Source: CABZJG01 sp902512685
GTDB lineage: Bacteria; Pseudomonadota; Alphaproteobacteria; Rhodobacterales; Rhodobacteraceae
DNA: 64,000 nt
NCBI GenBank assembly: GCA_051201605.1
Contig: CP179201.1
Span: 868,001 to 932,000 of the forward strand
Direction of reading: 5' to 3'
The first letter of the stretch is position 1, and the number at the start of each line of letters is the position of its first letter. Below, piece after piece: positions 41,236 to 50,775 of the stretch. Below the pieces are notes generated by a model. That model saw nothing but the letters and a program-made list of their open reading frames with translations. It did not search any database and was not told the DNA's origin. Made by a program: the position numbers and the translations under genes.

Positions 41236-42320
41236 TTATATACCTCACCTATTAAGTTTGTAATCTCCTTCACGGTTGTTTTTTTTAACCCAGGATAGAT
41301 TGGTAAAGACAAAATTTCTGATACTTGCTTTTCCGTATTCGGAAGACGAATGCTTTCACTCATAAACGTCGGCTGCTTGTGGACGGGAAACTCATAGTGT
41401 AACCCACAAAATATACCTTTGTTTTGAAGATGATTTCTAATTTTATTGCGATGTGGTGAGCGTATCACGTATTGATGATATACACAGCTTGTTCCAGGAA
41501 GCTCTTTTGGCAAAAGTATGCCACTTGACTGTAATCGATAGTTGTAAAGCTGTGCTATCTCACGTCTCTGTGCATTGAACATTTCCAAAAACTTCAACTT
41601 TAAATTTAAAAAGCTAGCTTGCAATTCATCCAATCTTGAGTTCCGTCCATTTTCAGAAACTGAAATTTTGTTGATCCAACCATATTGATGAAGCTGACTA
41701 CATTTTTCCATGATGCTCTCGCTCCTGGTGAGAATAGCACCACCGTCCCCCAGAGCGGCAAGTTTTTTTGTTGGATAAAAACTGAAACATGAGATGTCCC
41801 CGAAAGAACCAACTTTTTTTCCATCAACAGTTGCGCCATGGGCTTGTGAACAATCTTCAACCAAATATAGATTATTTTCGGTGCAAATTTTATTTAGAGC
41901 TTTGATGTCACACGGGTTCCCATGCAAATGAACTGCAATTATCACTGTAGTTTTGCTAGTGATCTTGTGCACTACATCTGCAGCATCGATATTGTAACTA
42001 TCGGCCTCAGTATCTGCAAATACCACATCAGCACCAACGTTCTTTATTGCACAAGCTGTTGCTACGGCCGTTAAAGAAGTCGTGATAACCTCATCTCCAG
42101 ATCCAATATTGAGTGCAGTTAGTGCAATTTCTAGCGCATCCGTAGCATTTGCAACACCTAATGCATGATTAACCCCATTATATGCTGCAAAATCTTTCTC
42201 AAACTGACTACAATTAGAGCCCTTTACGTAACTTCCAGTCTTGATAAAGCTGATAAAAAGTTCTGTTAATTCGTTTTCAAGCTCGATGTTTTGTGGTGAA
42301 GGATCAGAACAATATATCAT
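41232..42320 (-). CDS. DegT/DnrJ/EryC1 sugar aminotransferase
   Basis: This 362-residue PLP enzyme has GVANATDALEIAL for phosphate binding, VEDCSQAHGATVDGKKVG with the cofactor Asp and His, and the lysine in FSFYPTKKLAALGDGGAI. It installs an amino group on a keto sugar, here probably C3 after FdtA-type isomerisation. The start overlaps the stop of the upstream methyltransferase gene by 4 bp. Confidence 0.92.
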   Translation of the reverse strand: MIYCSDPSPQNIELENELTELFISFIKTGSYVKGSNCSQFEKDFAAYNGVNHALGVANATDALEIALTALNIGSGDEVITTSLTAVATACAIKNVGADVVFADTEADSYNIDAADVVHKITSKTTVIIAVHLHGNPCDIKALNKICTENNLYLVEDCSQAHGATVDGKKVGSFGDISCFSFYPTKKLAALGDGGAILTRSESIMEKCSQLHQYGWINKISVSENGRNSRLDELQASFLNLKLKFLEMFNAQRREIAQLYNYRLQSSGILLPKELPGTSCVYHQYVIRSPHRNKIRNHLQNKGIFCGLHYEFPVHKQPTFMSESIRLPNTEKQVSEILSLPIYPGLKKTTVKEITNLIGEVYK

Positions 42321-43537
42321 TCAACAACCTCAATTTTTGGCAATATTGTCACCCACTTTTTCCCGGTTTCTTTAAAAAAGTTAGTCTCTTTTTGAAAAAT
42401 TTCTTCTCGATGATTCCAAGCAAATAATATAACGAAATCTGCGTTTTCTTGCTTGAAAGTAGAATAATCTTTGATCGGTATATCTGTGCAAGGCGTATAT
42501 TTACCAATCTTTGTTGGTGTGGTATCATATATACAATCGATAGAATTACTATCTAGGCCAAAGAAATTTAAAATTGTAGTGCTTTTAGACGTAGCACCAT
42601 ACCCCACAATTTTATTTCCATCCTCTTTCAGTTTTCTAATTAATTGATTGAAGTTTCGCTTTTTGGCTTCAACGGCGTTTGCAAAATTGATTAAGGTCTC
42701 TATCTGATTGATACCAGAATCGTACTCCAACTGAATTTGATTTTTTAGTCTATCAGTGACTTTATACTTACCGGGTTTGCAAAAGTAATATCTAGCTGAA
42801 CCTCCATGAGTTGGTATTAGCTCGACGTCATGAAGCTCTAAACCATTCTGCTTGGCTATTTTTTGTTGAGACAGACATGAGAACAAAAAAACGTGTTCGT
42901 CATAAATTTGGTCAAAAGTTCCTTGTTCTAGGATATTCACTAGATAAGGGTCTTCGTGCACAAAGATTCCATCTTGGGTTAAAATTTTTTCCACACCTGA
43001 AAAAATTGTGTTGATGTACGGGGCATGACAGATAACATTTGCACTTACAATCACCTCAAAACATTTATCATCCGACTGGAGTTGTTTAACGCACTCTTCA
43101 TCAAAAAATGTGTTTTGAACGTTCAGACCTTTTGATCGTGCAATAGCAGCAACATTTGAAGATGGTTCAATCCCTAACGCATTCGATTTGGAGTCAAGAT
43201 ATTTAAGCAATATTCCATCATTGCATCCGATCTCCAAAGTATGCAGTTCTTTATCAATTTTTTCAAATTTTGAAACAAGGCAATCACTCAAATGCTGAAA
43301 GTGTTGATCCATTGCCTCAGAAGTGGATGAAAAGAAAGCATAATTTTCATGGAACATTTGCTGTCTATCAGGTTGCTCAACAAGCTGGACAGTGCCACAC
43401 GCCTCACAAGCTCCCACTCGCATTTCGAATGTATACTGATTTTTACCCAGTGGAACAGGTGAAAAATTATTTGCTATTGGCATCGGGCCAAAATTTATAA
43501 ACTCGGCTAGTTTACCTTCACAGACTAAACAAAACAC
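42317..43537 (-). CDS. Sugar C-methyltransferase (zinc-binding, TylC3/EvaC-like)
   Basis: This 406-residue protein has an N-terminal zinc site (CLVC at 3-6 and CEACG near 39), followed by a SAM-binding HTLEIGCNDGILLKYL near 95-110. The C-terminal methyltransferase domain contains VGYGATSKSTTILNFFGLD. This three-part build matches the Methyltransf_13/_14 family, which adds a methyl carbon to dTDP-keto sugars and gives branched sugars. It uses a GTG start at 43537 and overlaps the end of the nucleotidyltransferase gene by 13 bp. Confidence 0.88.
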   Translation of the reverse strand: MFCLVCEGKLAEFINFGPMPIANNFSPVPLGKNQYTFEMRVGACEACGTVQLVEQPDRQQMFHENYAFFSSTSEAMDQHFQHLSDCLVSKFEKIDKELHTLEIGCNDGILLKYLDSKSNALGIEPSSNVAAIARSKGLNVQNTFFDEECVKQLQSDDKCFEVIVSANVICHAPYINTIFSGVEKILTQDGIFVHEDPYLVNILEQGTFDQIYDEHVFLFSCLSQQKIAKQNGLELHDVELIPTHGGSARYYFCKPGKYKVTDRLKNQIQLEYDSGINQIETLINFANAVEAKKRNFNQLIRKLKEDGNKIVGYGATSKSTTILNFFGLDSNSIDCIYDTTPTKIGKYTPCTDIPIKDYSTFKQENADFVILFAWNHREEIFQKETNFFKETGKKWVTILPKIEVVE

Positions 43538-44328
43538 AAACTTTGTCCCTTCGAGGCTAAGATTGCTTCCAAGTCACCAATTTGTAGCGAGTGACGTTCT
43601 TCGGCAAATTTGATGAATTGCGTCGCGCTTGCCAAATCATCAAAAGTGCCACAATCATACCAAATATCACCCCTCTGAAGCTGCACAACAGCCAGTTTTG
43701 ATTTCCGTATAATTAGGTTATTCATATCAGTAATTTCGAGTTCACCTCTATCACTGAAGTCAATTTGCTGACTTAACTTGATATCACTATCTTTGTAAAA
43801 GTAAATTCCAGTGGCAATTAGATCAGAAATGAAATCATCCGGCTTTTCTATTATTTTTGCTACCGTATTCTGCTCCATTTTAATAACAGCAAATGCAGAT
43901 GGATTTTTCACCTTATATGTGAAGACTGTTGAATTATTTGTTTTAATAGTTGAGCTAAGTCTAGTTATAAAGTTATGGCCAAAGAACAAGTTATCACCAA
44001 GATGCAGGAGCATGTCGCGCCCGTTACGGAAACTTTCAATTAATTTGAATACTTCCGCTATGCCATTAGGTATTTCCTGGGTAATTACTTTCAAGTTATA
44101 ATCTGATCCTAAGAAAATAGGGTCTATAAGCTTTTCGAAAGTGGAAATATCTTTTGGATTTGTAACGATGAAAATATCCTTTATCCCAGCCAAAACCAAA
44201 TTACTCAGTGCGTAGAAAATCATAGGTTTTTGATATATCGGCAATAAGTGTTTGTTTATAACTCTCGTAACGGGATTTAACCTAGTACCCCTGCCGCCGG
44301 CCATTACTACACCAATCACATTTTTCAT
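43525..44328 (-). CDS. rmlA: Glucose-1-phosphate thymidylyltransferase-like nucleotidyltransferase
   Basis: This protein has about 267 residues from the ATG at 44328 (MKNVIGVVMAGG); a GTG eight codons upstream is also open. The NTP-binding signature is GGRGTRLNPVTRVINKHLLP, then HLGDNLFFG for metal binding and IIEKP. It makes dTDP-glucose (or a related NDP-sugar) from glucose-1-phosphate, the first step of the operon. It is about 25 residues shorter than usual RmlA at the C-terminus. It is the first gene of the cluster. Confidence 0.88.
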   Translation of the reverse strand: MKNVIGVVMAGGRGTRLNPVTRVINKHLLPIYQKPMIFYALSNLVLAGIKDIFIVTNPKDISTFEKLIDPIFLGSDYNLKVITQEIPNGIAEVFKLIESFRNGRDMLLHLGDNLFFGHNFITRLSSTIKTNNSTVFTYKVKNPSAFAVIKMEQNTVAKIIEKPDDFISDLIATGIYFYKDSDIKLSQQIDFSDRGELEITDMNNLIIRKSKLAVVQLQRGDIWYDCGTFDDLASATQFIKFAEERHSLQIGDLEAILASKGQSLCFV

Positions 44329-44391
44329 CGCTTCAATCTTATTATGCCCCACTTGAATGGTTCTTGTTGATTGTTAGTGCATGACTGGCCC

Positions 44392-44549
44392 TTAGTCCAT
44401 CGCGACGATTGTTTCTGGTACCGGTGGACCATAGCCAGTTAGTTTGGCATTGTAGTGTTTTCTCCAGCATTCGATGATGATTTGAGCCTCTCGCACTTAG
44501 TGGAAGACCCCGGCGGTAAGTAATTCATCGTAGAACCGCGTATTAAATC
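44392..44549 (-). pseudogene. Remnant of an IS3-family transposase (OrfB C-terminus)
   Basis: Read on the minus strand, the frame gives GRFNTRFYDELLTAGVFH, a stop, then VREAQIIIECWRKHYNA and, after an internal loss, GYGPPVPETIVAMD and the natural stop. This is the familiar end of IS3 OrfB with the RPHxSLG part missing and one nonsense codon. It marks the right border of the AT-rich sugar island and belongs to a different IS3 subgroup from the element at 37167. Confidence 0.8.
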
Positions 44550-44633
44550 TACCTTTAGTTGCTGGGGGGTGGCTGCGGTGCTGTCTTGGTGCGCAAAAGC
44601 TATGAAGGGCGGGTGCATTATTTACACAAGGCC

Positions 44634-45692
44634 TTACCAGACTTGGCCTCGCGCGATAACCGCTTGGGACTTGATCGGCGTTTGCTGCCGGGTAAAGACC
44701 ACATGATCAACCATGTTGCTGACCACACAGGCATGGTTCGGGATGATATGTACCTGCTGGCCGACTTTTAAACCTGTTGGGTTATCCGAGATGATGCAGC
44801 CGTGTTCTTCTGAGAGCTTTTCAATGGTTAAATCGGGATGGCCCACCACAAGGCCATAGCCTGATAACCCCGAAAGATCAGAGGTTAGGCTTTTTGAACC
44901 CGCATCAATAACGGCACGGTTGGGCGTAGGGGTGGACACAACCGTGGCCAAAATGGTCAGCGCGCAATCCTTGATCTCACAAGTGCCCCGCATGATCAGC
45001 GAGCGGTCGTTATAAATATAGGTGCCAATGCGGTATTCTGTGCCTACGGGGATTTGATCCGCTCTCCACATATCCGGCGATCCGCCAATCGACACCACAT
45101 CCACCACCAGCCCGCTGGCTTCGATCAGGGATTTGGCAGCTTTAAGAAAGCTGTTGATATGATCGGCATGGCCGATGGGTGGATAGGTCATCAAACCGCC
45201 AAACCGTATCCCGGGCAGGCGGTCGATGGCCTGCGCCAATTCAAGCGCTTCATCAGCGCTTATTACTCCGCAGCGCAAGGCTCCTGTATCGCATTCCACC
45301 AGCACGGTGAGCGGCGTTTGCGCATCCTGAAATGTTTCCGATAGCCCTTTAATGCAGGTGATATTATCGGCCACCACCGACAGCCGGACTTTTTGCGCAA
45401 GCTGGCGCAAGCGGCGCAGTTTGCTTTTTCCCAGAACATTATAGGTGAGCAAGATATCATCTATGCCGCCCTCTGATATCATTGCTTCGGCTTCTGTGAT
45501 TTTCTGGCAGGTGATACCGGCGGCCCCAGCGGCCAGTTGTTGTTTGGCCAGTTCGGGAATTTTATGTGTTTTCACATGTGGTCGCAGGTGCAGACCCAGT
45601 TTGTCACAATAGGCTTGGAACTTGCTTATATTCGCGTCGACAATATCAAGATCGATCACCACTGATGGTGTATCTATGTCCAAATCATCCAT
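44634..45692 (-). CDS. D-threonine aldolase / D-serine dehydratase-like PLP enzyme
   Basis: This 352-residue protein of the alanine-racemase-N superfamily (DSD1/DTA type) has TPSVVIDLDIVDANI, the PLP lysine in LRPHVKTHK (about 37-45) and a C-terminal metal pair in IIPNHACVVSN. Such enzymes split D-threonine or 3-hydroxy-D-aspartate, or dehydrate D-serine. The start follows a GGGGGAACAGCG site. It lies 37 bp downstream of the glutaryl-CoA dehydrogenase gene in the same direction; a shared transcript is likely but the metabolic link is not obvious. Confidence 0.85.
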   Translation of the reverse strand: MDDLDIDTPSVVIDLDIVDANISKFQAYCDKLGLHLRPHVKTHKIPELAKQQLAAGAAGITCQKITEAEAMISEGGIDDILLTYNVLGKSKLRRLRQLAQKVRLSVVADNITCIKGLSETFQDAQTPLTVLVECDTGALRCGVISADEALELAQAIDRLPGIRFGGLMTYPPIGHADHINSFLKAAKSLIEASGLVVDVVSIGGSPDMWRADQIPVGTEYRIGTYIYNDRSLIMRGTCEIKDCALTILATVVSTPTPNRAVIDAGSKSLTSDLSGLSGYGLVVGHPDLTIEKLSEEHGCIISDNPTGLKVGQQVHIIPNHACVVSNMVDHVVFTRQQTPIKSQAVIARGQVW

Positions 45693-45729
45693 CGCTGTTC
45701 CCCCCCGGCTCCAAAGCGCAATGTTTTAG

Positions 45730-46935
45730 TTAGAAAAACGCCTGCAGGCCGGTTTGCGCCCGACCCAAGATCAACGCGTGCACATCATGCGTGCCCTCAT
45801 ATGTGTTGACCGTTTCCAAATTCATCATATGGCGGATCACCTGAAACTCTTCGCTAATGCCGTTACCGCCGTGCATATCGCGGGCCATCCGCGCGATATC
45901 CAAAGCCTTGCCGCAGTTGTTGCGTTTGATCAGGGAAATCAATTCTGGCGCGGCTGAGGCGTCGTCCATCAGGCGCCCTACACGCAGTGCCGATTGCAGG
46001 CCAAGCGTAATTTCGGTTTGCATATCGGCCAGCTTTTTCTGAAACAGCTGGGTTTGCGCCAGTGGCTTGCCAAACTGTTTGCGGTCTAGCCCGTATTGCC
46101 GCGCGCCCATCCAGCAACACTCGGCCGCGCCCATCACCCCCCAGGCAATGCCATAGCGGGCACGGTTCAAACAGCCGAACGGGCCTTTTAGGCCTTCGAC
46201 ATTGGGCAGCAGCGCGTCTTCGCCGACCTCGACATTGTCCAAAACAATCTCGCCCGTGGTCGAGGCGCGCAGTGACAGCTTGCCTTTGATTTTTGGCGCG
46301 CTGAGACCCTTGGTGCCTTTTTCCAGAACAAATCCGCGGATTTTGCCGTCATGGGCATCAGATTTGGCCCAGACCACAAATACATCTGCAAACGGTGAAT
46401 TGGAAATCCACATCTTTGAGCCACTCAAAACATAGCCGCCCTGTACTTTCTCGGCCCGGGTTTTCATGCCGGCTGGGTCCGATCCAGCATCTGGTTCGGT
46501 CAGGCCAAAGCAGCCGATCCATTCGCCTGCGGCAAGTTTGGGTAGATATTTTTGCCGCTGTTCTTCGGTGCCATAAGCATAAATCGGGTACATCACCAAA
46601 GAGGACTGCACCGACATCATTGACCGGTAGCCCGAATCCACACGTTCGATTTCGCGCGCCACCAAGCCGTAAGCAACATAGCCTGCGCCGATGCCGCCAT
46701 ACTCTTCAGGAATGGTCGAGCCTAACAGCCCCATTTCACCCATTTCGGCAAAGATGCCCGGCTCTGCTTTTTCCTCACGGTAGGCTTCGATCACCCTCGG
46801 CTGTAGTTTTTCCTGAGCATAGGCGCGCGCGCTGTCACGGATCATTCTTTCATCGTCTTCAAGCTGTGCATCAAGCAGCAGCGGATCTTCCCAATTAAAG
46901 GATGACAAATTTGGCGCGTCTTTGGCTTTCAACAT
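45730..46935 (-). CDS. gcdH: Glutaryl-CoA dehydrogenase
   Basis: This 401-residue acyl-CoA dehydrogenase has GCFGLTEPDAGSDPAGM and KMWISNSPFADVFVVWAK, with the catalytic Glu in NTYEGTHDVHALILGRAQTG. The combination and length fit glutaryl-CoA dehydrogenase, which oxidises and decarboxylates glutaryl-CoA to crotonyl-CoA in lysine, tryptophan and aromatic breakdown. It is a flavoprotein of the cytosol. The 208-bp gap upstream holds the promoter region and the end of the GntR gene. Confidence 0.92.
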   Translation of the reverse strand: MLKAKDAPNLSSFNWEDPLLLDAQLEDDERMIRDSARAYAQEKLQPRVIEAYREEKAEPGIFAEMGEMGLLGSTIPEEYGGIGAGYVAYGLVAREIERVDSGYRSMMSVQSSLVMYPIYAYGTEEQRQKYLPKLAAGEWIGCFGLTEPDAGSDPAGMKTRAEKVQGGYVLSGSKMWISNSPFADVFVVWAKSDAHDGKIRGFVLEKGTKGLSAPKIKGKLSLRASTTGEIVLDNVEVGEDALLPNVEGLKGPFGCLNRARYGIAWGVMGAAECCWMGARQYGLDRKQFGKPLAQTQLFQKKLADMQTEITLGLQSALRVGRLMDDASAAPELISLIKRNNCGKALDIARMARDMHGGNGISEEFQVIRHMMNLETVNTYEGTHDVHALILGRAQTGLQAFF

Positions 46936-47143
46936 TTTGGGAAATCCTTCTTGGGTATGATCAATCTAATTTTGCTCGCCAAATGGCTCAGGTTTAATAG
47001 CTTATGTTTGGTGCTGCGGAATTCTTGCGGTACAAAATTAAGAATAGCAACCTGTTCCTTTTGGCTCTGCCGCTTCTAGTGGCTGGATTTCCAGAGGGTA
47101 CATCGGCTGCCACCTGAAATTCAAGCGCAACTAGACTTTGTGC

Positions 47144-47854
47144 TTATCGAGCCTCTGTCCAGCCAATGATCTTTTGATAGCGGGTCAAATGCCGTTTCAT
47201 GGCATCCCGCGCCGCAGGGGCATCCGTATTTTTAATTTTTTGCAAAATACGTTCATGATCAAGGATGGACAGCTCTGCATATTGTTCGATTTGTACAAGG
47301 CTTTCAACCGACTCTGTTAGCGGTGACCGCATTGATCCCCAAAGCTGTTTGACCAAAATCGCGCTTGTATTGTTCTGGGCAGCTCGGGCAACCGAAAAAT
47401 GAAAGCGGCCATCAGGATCATTGTTTAAATCGTCATGGCGAAACCGGCCGCTTCGAAAATCTTGCCAGCCCCACTCAATGGCTGCTTGGATGTCATTGAT
47501 TTGCTCGGGGCTCGCGCGCTCTGCGGCCCGGCCAGCAAGTTCGATCTCAAGCATCATTCGAACTTCGAGCGTTTCTTGCGGTGTTCCGCTAATTTCCAGC
47601 ACTTGGTTAAGAAATGCCCCGCTTTGCGGTTGTTCAACAATATAAATTCCCGAACCACTTCGAATTTTCAAAATTCCGCGCAACTCAAGCGCCAAAAGGG
47701 CTTCGCGAACTGTGGTTCTTGATACCGACAGCATATCTGCAAGCTTGCGCTCGGTCGGAAGCCGATCTGCGCCGGAAAACTCGCCAGCTGAAATACGGGT
47801 TGCAAGATCGGCAGCCACTTTTTGGTAGAGACGATCGTTTTGGCTCGATTTCAT
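47144..47854 (-). CDS. GntR-family regulator with FCD domain
   Basis: This 236-residue protein has an N-terminal winged helix (LPTERKLADMLSVSRTTVRE with ALLALELRGILKIRSG, about 29-66) and an all-helical FCD sensor domain (about 85-225) with Asp/His metal-type residues (DLNNDPDGRFHFSVARA). FadR/UxuR-type members sense organic acids or sugar acids. It lies just downstream of the sugar ABC operon in the same direction and is the likely regulator of that operon. Confidence 0.88.
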   Translation of the reverse strand: MKSSQNDRLYQKVAADLATRISAGEFSGADRLPTERKLADMLSVSRTTVREALLALELRGILKIRSGSGIYIVEQPQSGAFLNQVLEISGTPQETLEVRMMLEIELAGRAAERASPEQINDIQAAIEWGWQDFRSGRFRHDDLNNDPDGRFHFSVARAAQNNTSAILVKQLWGSMRSPLTESVESLVQIEQYAELSILDHERILQKIKNTDAPAARDAMKRHLTRYQKIIGWTEAR

Positions 47855-47886
47855 GGCGTCCTAACTATATTTCAAACTTGAGGAAG

Positions 47887-48981
47887 TCAAAACCGCTGAC
47901 CGGTTTGTGTATTAAACAGTGATATATTGCGCAGATCCAAATAAACCAATATTTTGGTGCCGATTTCTGGCATGCGCGTAGACCTAAAACGGCTTGTGAT
48001 CACCTGATTTTCGAAGTTTAGCAGAACTTGCACATCGCTTCCTGTAAGCTCGTTACTGATCACCTCTAATTCACCGGTGAAATACTCTTGGCCTTCTAGC
48101 CTTTCTTTGAGGCGATAGATATTTTCTGGCCGAAGACCTAGGTGCACGGTTTGGCCATCTTTTGGAGGTTGATCTGAAAATTCATAACTGCGCAGAGATG
48201 TCTTATGTGACCCAATTACAAGGCAGGGCACTTCATCAATAAGTGAAAATTTTGCGTTCAGAAAATTCATTTTGTTTACGCCGATAAATTCGGCCACAAA
48301 TTTATTATTTGGTTTATGAAAAATATCATAAGGCGTTCCAAATTGCTGAATGCGCCCCTGATCAATAACGGCCACTTTTGTAGCCATAGACATGGCTTCG
48401 ATCTGATCATGGGTGACCAAAATAAATGTCCGGTTTAGGGCTTTGTGAAGATCGCGCAATTCGGATCGCATCTGGTTGCGAAGCTGGGCATCTAGATTAG
48501 ACATCGGTTCATCGAGCAAAAAGATATCTGGGTTTCGCACTAAGGCCCTGCCAATCGCCACCCTTTGGCGTTGACCGCCGGATAATTGAGATGGCTTTCG
48601 GTGCAGCAGATCATCTATCTTGAGCAGCGCAGCCACTTTTCCGACCGCTTGGCTACGCTCTTTTTTCGGCATGCCAGCACACTCTAGACCAAAGCCAATA
48701 TTGCGCGCCACCGTCATGGTCGGATAAAGAGCATAGGATTGAAAAACCATCGCGATATTTCGATCGCTCGGATCAATATCAGTGACATCACGGCCCATAA
48801 TTTCAACGGTCCCCGAGGTGGTTTTTTCGATCCCTGCGATACAATTTAGCAAGGTTGTCTTTCCACATCCGCTGCCGCCTAAAAGAACCAGAAAATCACC
48901 CGGGTCAATTTCAAGGCTAATGTCGTGCAAAACGCCGACCTGCCCGAAATTCTTTTTGATGTTTGTTAGTTTAAGTGACAT
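47887..48981 (-). CDS. Sugar ABC transporter ATP-binding protein (UgpC/MsmK type)
   Basis: This 364-residue ATPase has Walker A GGSGCGKTTLLN (about 35-46), the LSGGQRQRVAIGRALV signature, Walker B DIFLLDEPMSNLDAQ and the H-loop THDQIEAM. A C-terminal MalK/TOBE regulatory region follows (LGLRPENIY). It powers the two permeases upstream. The starts and stops are a few bp apart throughout, which shows one operon: binding protein, permease, permease, ATPase, then the regulator. Confidence 0.93.
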   Translation of the reverse strand: MSLKLTNIKKNFGQVGVLHDISLEIDPGDFLVLLGGSGCGKTTLLNCIAGIEKTTSGTVEIMGRDVTDIDPSDRNIAMVFQSYALYPTMTVARNIGFGLECAGMPKKERSQAVGKVAALLKIDDLLHRKPSQLSGGQRQRVAIGRALVRNPDIFLLDEPMSNLDAQLRNQMRSELRDLHKALNRTFILVTHDQIEAMSMATKVAVIDQGRIQQFGTPYDIFHKPNNKFVAEFIGVNKMNFLNAKFSLIDEVPCLVIGSHKTSLRSYEFSDQPPKDGQTVHLGLRPENIYRLKERLEGQEYFTGELEVISNELTGSDVQVLLNFENQVITSRFRSTRMPEIGTKILVYLDLRNISLFNTQTGQRF

Positions 48982-48984
48982 TTT

Positions 48985-49842
48985 TTATCCTTTGACAGCT
49001 CCATGAGTGAGCCCGCGGACAAAGAACTTTCCTGCGAACAAAAACAAAAGAAGTGTGGGCAAGGCTGATATGAACACGGCGGCAATATTGGTGTTGTGTT
49101 CTTTGACGCCATAAGTGGTCGCAACCAGGTTTTGCACCGCGGCCATAATGGGCCGTTTGCTGGTATCCCCAAATGTCAGCGCAAATAGAAAGTCGTTATA
49201 TATCCCCGAAAATACAAGGATGATCGCAACGATCATAATCGCCGGTGACATTGGCGCTATAACTGAGAAAAAGATTTTAAAAAAACCAGCCCCGTCGATC
49301 ACGGCAGCCTTGAATAATTCTGAGGGAAGCGAAATGTAAAAGTTGCGAAACAGCATTGTTGTCAGCGGGATGCCGTAAACTGTGTGGATCAAGACAAGCC
49401 CCGCCGTCGTTCCATAAATATCAAGTTCCCTCAAGGTCACAGCCAGTGGGATCAAAAATAACTGAAGCGGAACAAAGCTGCCAATGAGCAAAAGCCCAAA
49501 TAGAATATCTGCAAATTTTGAGCGCCATTGCGTCATCACATAGCCATTGAGCGCGCCCAGAAAAATGGCAAAGCACACAGCCGGAATTGCAATTTCAAAG
49601 GTGGCAATAAAAAAGGGCCGGATGCCCTGACAGTCCAAACCGGAACACGCTCCGGACCAAGCTTTTATCCACGGCTCAATCGTCCACACCTGCGGCAGGC
49701 AAAAAATAGACGACTGCCGTACCTCGGCCAAAGTCTTAAAGGAGGCCACAAACATGACATAAAGCGGCGACAGGAAGAAAAGACCAAAAAGAACCAGCAC
49801 AGCATAGATCAATGCGCTTTTGCCAGTGCGGGCGATCATCAT
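48985..49842 (-). CDS. CUT1 sugar ABC transporter permease (MalG-like)
   Basis: This 285-residue inner-membrane protein has six predicted helices and an EAA loop (ELFKAAVIDGAGFFKIFFSVIAP, about 180-202). It also has the GIYNDFLFALTF segment typical of MalG-type permeases. It pairs with the MalF-like subunit upstream, whose stop overlaps its start by 4 bp. The substrate is probably a glycoside or sugar. Confidence 0.9.
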   Translation of the reverse strand: MMIARTGKSALIYAVLVLFGLFFLSPLYVMFVASFKTLAEVRQSSIFCLPQVWTIEPWIKAWSGACSGLDCQGIRPFFIATFEIAIPAVCFAIFLGALNGYVMTQWRSKFADILFGLLLIGSFVPLQLFLIPLAVTLRELDIYGTTAGLVLIHTVYGIPLTTMLFRNFYISLPSELFKAAVIDGAGFFKIFFSVIAPMSPAIMIVAIILVFSGIYNDFLFALTFGDTSKRPIMAAVQNLVATTYGVKEHNTNIAAVFISALPTLLLFLFAGKFFVRGLTHGAVKG

Positions 49843-50711
49843 GCGTCCTTCCGTCGTATTTCAAAAACAAGATAGGGCAAAATAAGCACGATCATGGTCG
49901 TCACCATCATCATGGCGGCGGCAGACCCCTGACCGATTTTCCCGCGCTCAAAAAAGTATTCAAACACATAGCGAGCAGGCACATCCGAGGCGTAGCCCGG
50001 GCCTCCATTGGTCAGCGCGACAACCACGTCAAAGCTGCGCACAACTTGAAACCCAAGCAGTAAAACAGCCGTCAGCAGGATGGCTCTGAGTTGCGGTAAG
50101 ATAATGTTAAAATAAACCCGCCAAACTGGGATCTGATCGATTCTTGTAGCTTTCCATATTTCCGGATCTGTTGATTTTATTCCAGAAAGAAACAGGATCA
50201 TAATCAATCCCGTGCCGTGCCAAACGGCGGCAAAAACAATCGTATAAATTGCGTAATCCTGTGAGACAATCCAATTGAATTTGAAATTTTCATACCCCGA
50301 GGATCGAAACAGGTGTTGTATCCCACTGGTCGGATTGAGCATCCATTGCCATATCAGACCTGTCACAACCAGTGACAGCGACATTGGGTATAAGTAAAAC
50401 ATGCGAAAAAGACTTTCGCCTTTGGTCGCCCGATCCAGTAAAATTGCAAGCAAAATGCCAAATATGATGCAGCCAAAAATATACAGCCCCCCAAAAATGA
50501 ACATATTGGCATAGGCAACCCACCACCGAATATCATCAAATAATGTGTGATAGTTTTCTAGACCAATGAGCTCATGGTTGGGTAGGAAAGTTGATTTGCT
50601 AAAAGAAAGATAGGCTGTGTATGCAGCAAATCCCCAGATAAAATAGACCGCAACAATGATTGTTGGACATAAAACCAAAGCAATCTTTGCATGGTTATTT
50701 AAGAGCTTCAT
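49839..50711 (-). CDS. CUT1 sugar ABC transporter permease (MalF-like)
   Basis: This 290-residue inner-membrane protein has six helices and an EAA-type loop (EIWKATRIDQIPVWRVYFNIILP) near 195-217. The VVALTNGGPGYASDV segment is a hallmark of MalF/UgpA-type permeases. It overlaps the next permease gene by 4 bp. The binding protein gene lies 64 bp upstream. Confidence 0.9.
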   Translation of the reverse strand: MKLLNNHAKIALVLCPTIIVAVYFIWGFAAYTAYLSFSKSTFLPNHELIGLENYHTLFDDIRWWVAYANMFIFGGLYIFGCIIFGILLAILLDRATKGESLFRMFYLYPMSLSLVVTGLIWQWMLNPTSGIQHLFRSSGYENFKFNWIVSQDYAIYTIVFAAVWHGTGLIMILFLSGIKSTDPEIWKATRIDQIPVWRVYFNIILPQLRAILLTAVLLLGFQVVRSFDVVVALTNGGPGYASDVPARYVFEYFFERGKIGQGSAAAMMMVTTMIVLILPYLVFEIRRKDA

Positions 50712-50775
50712 AGCACGCTAACCACTTCATTTTGGCAATGGTGTGCGGCGCGGGTTTAACCAGCGCCGCATTGCT

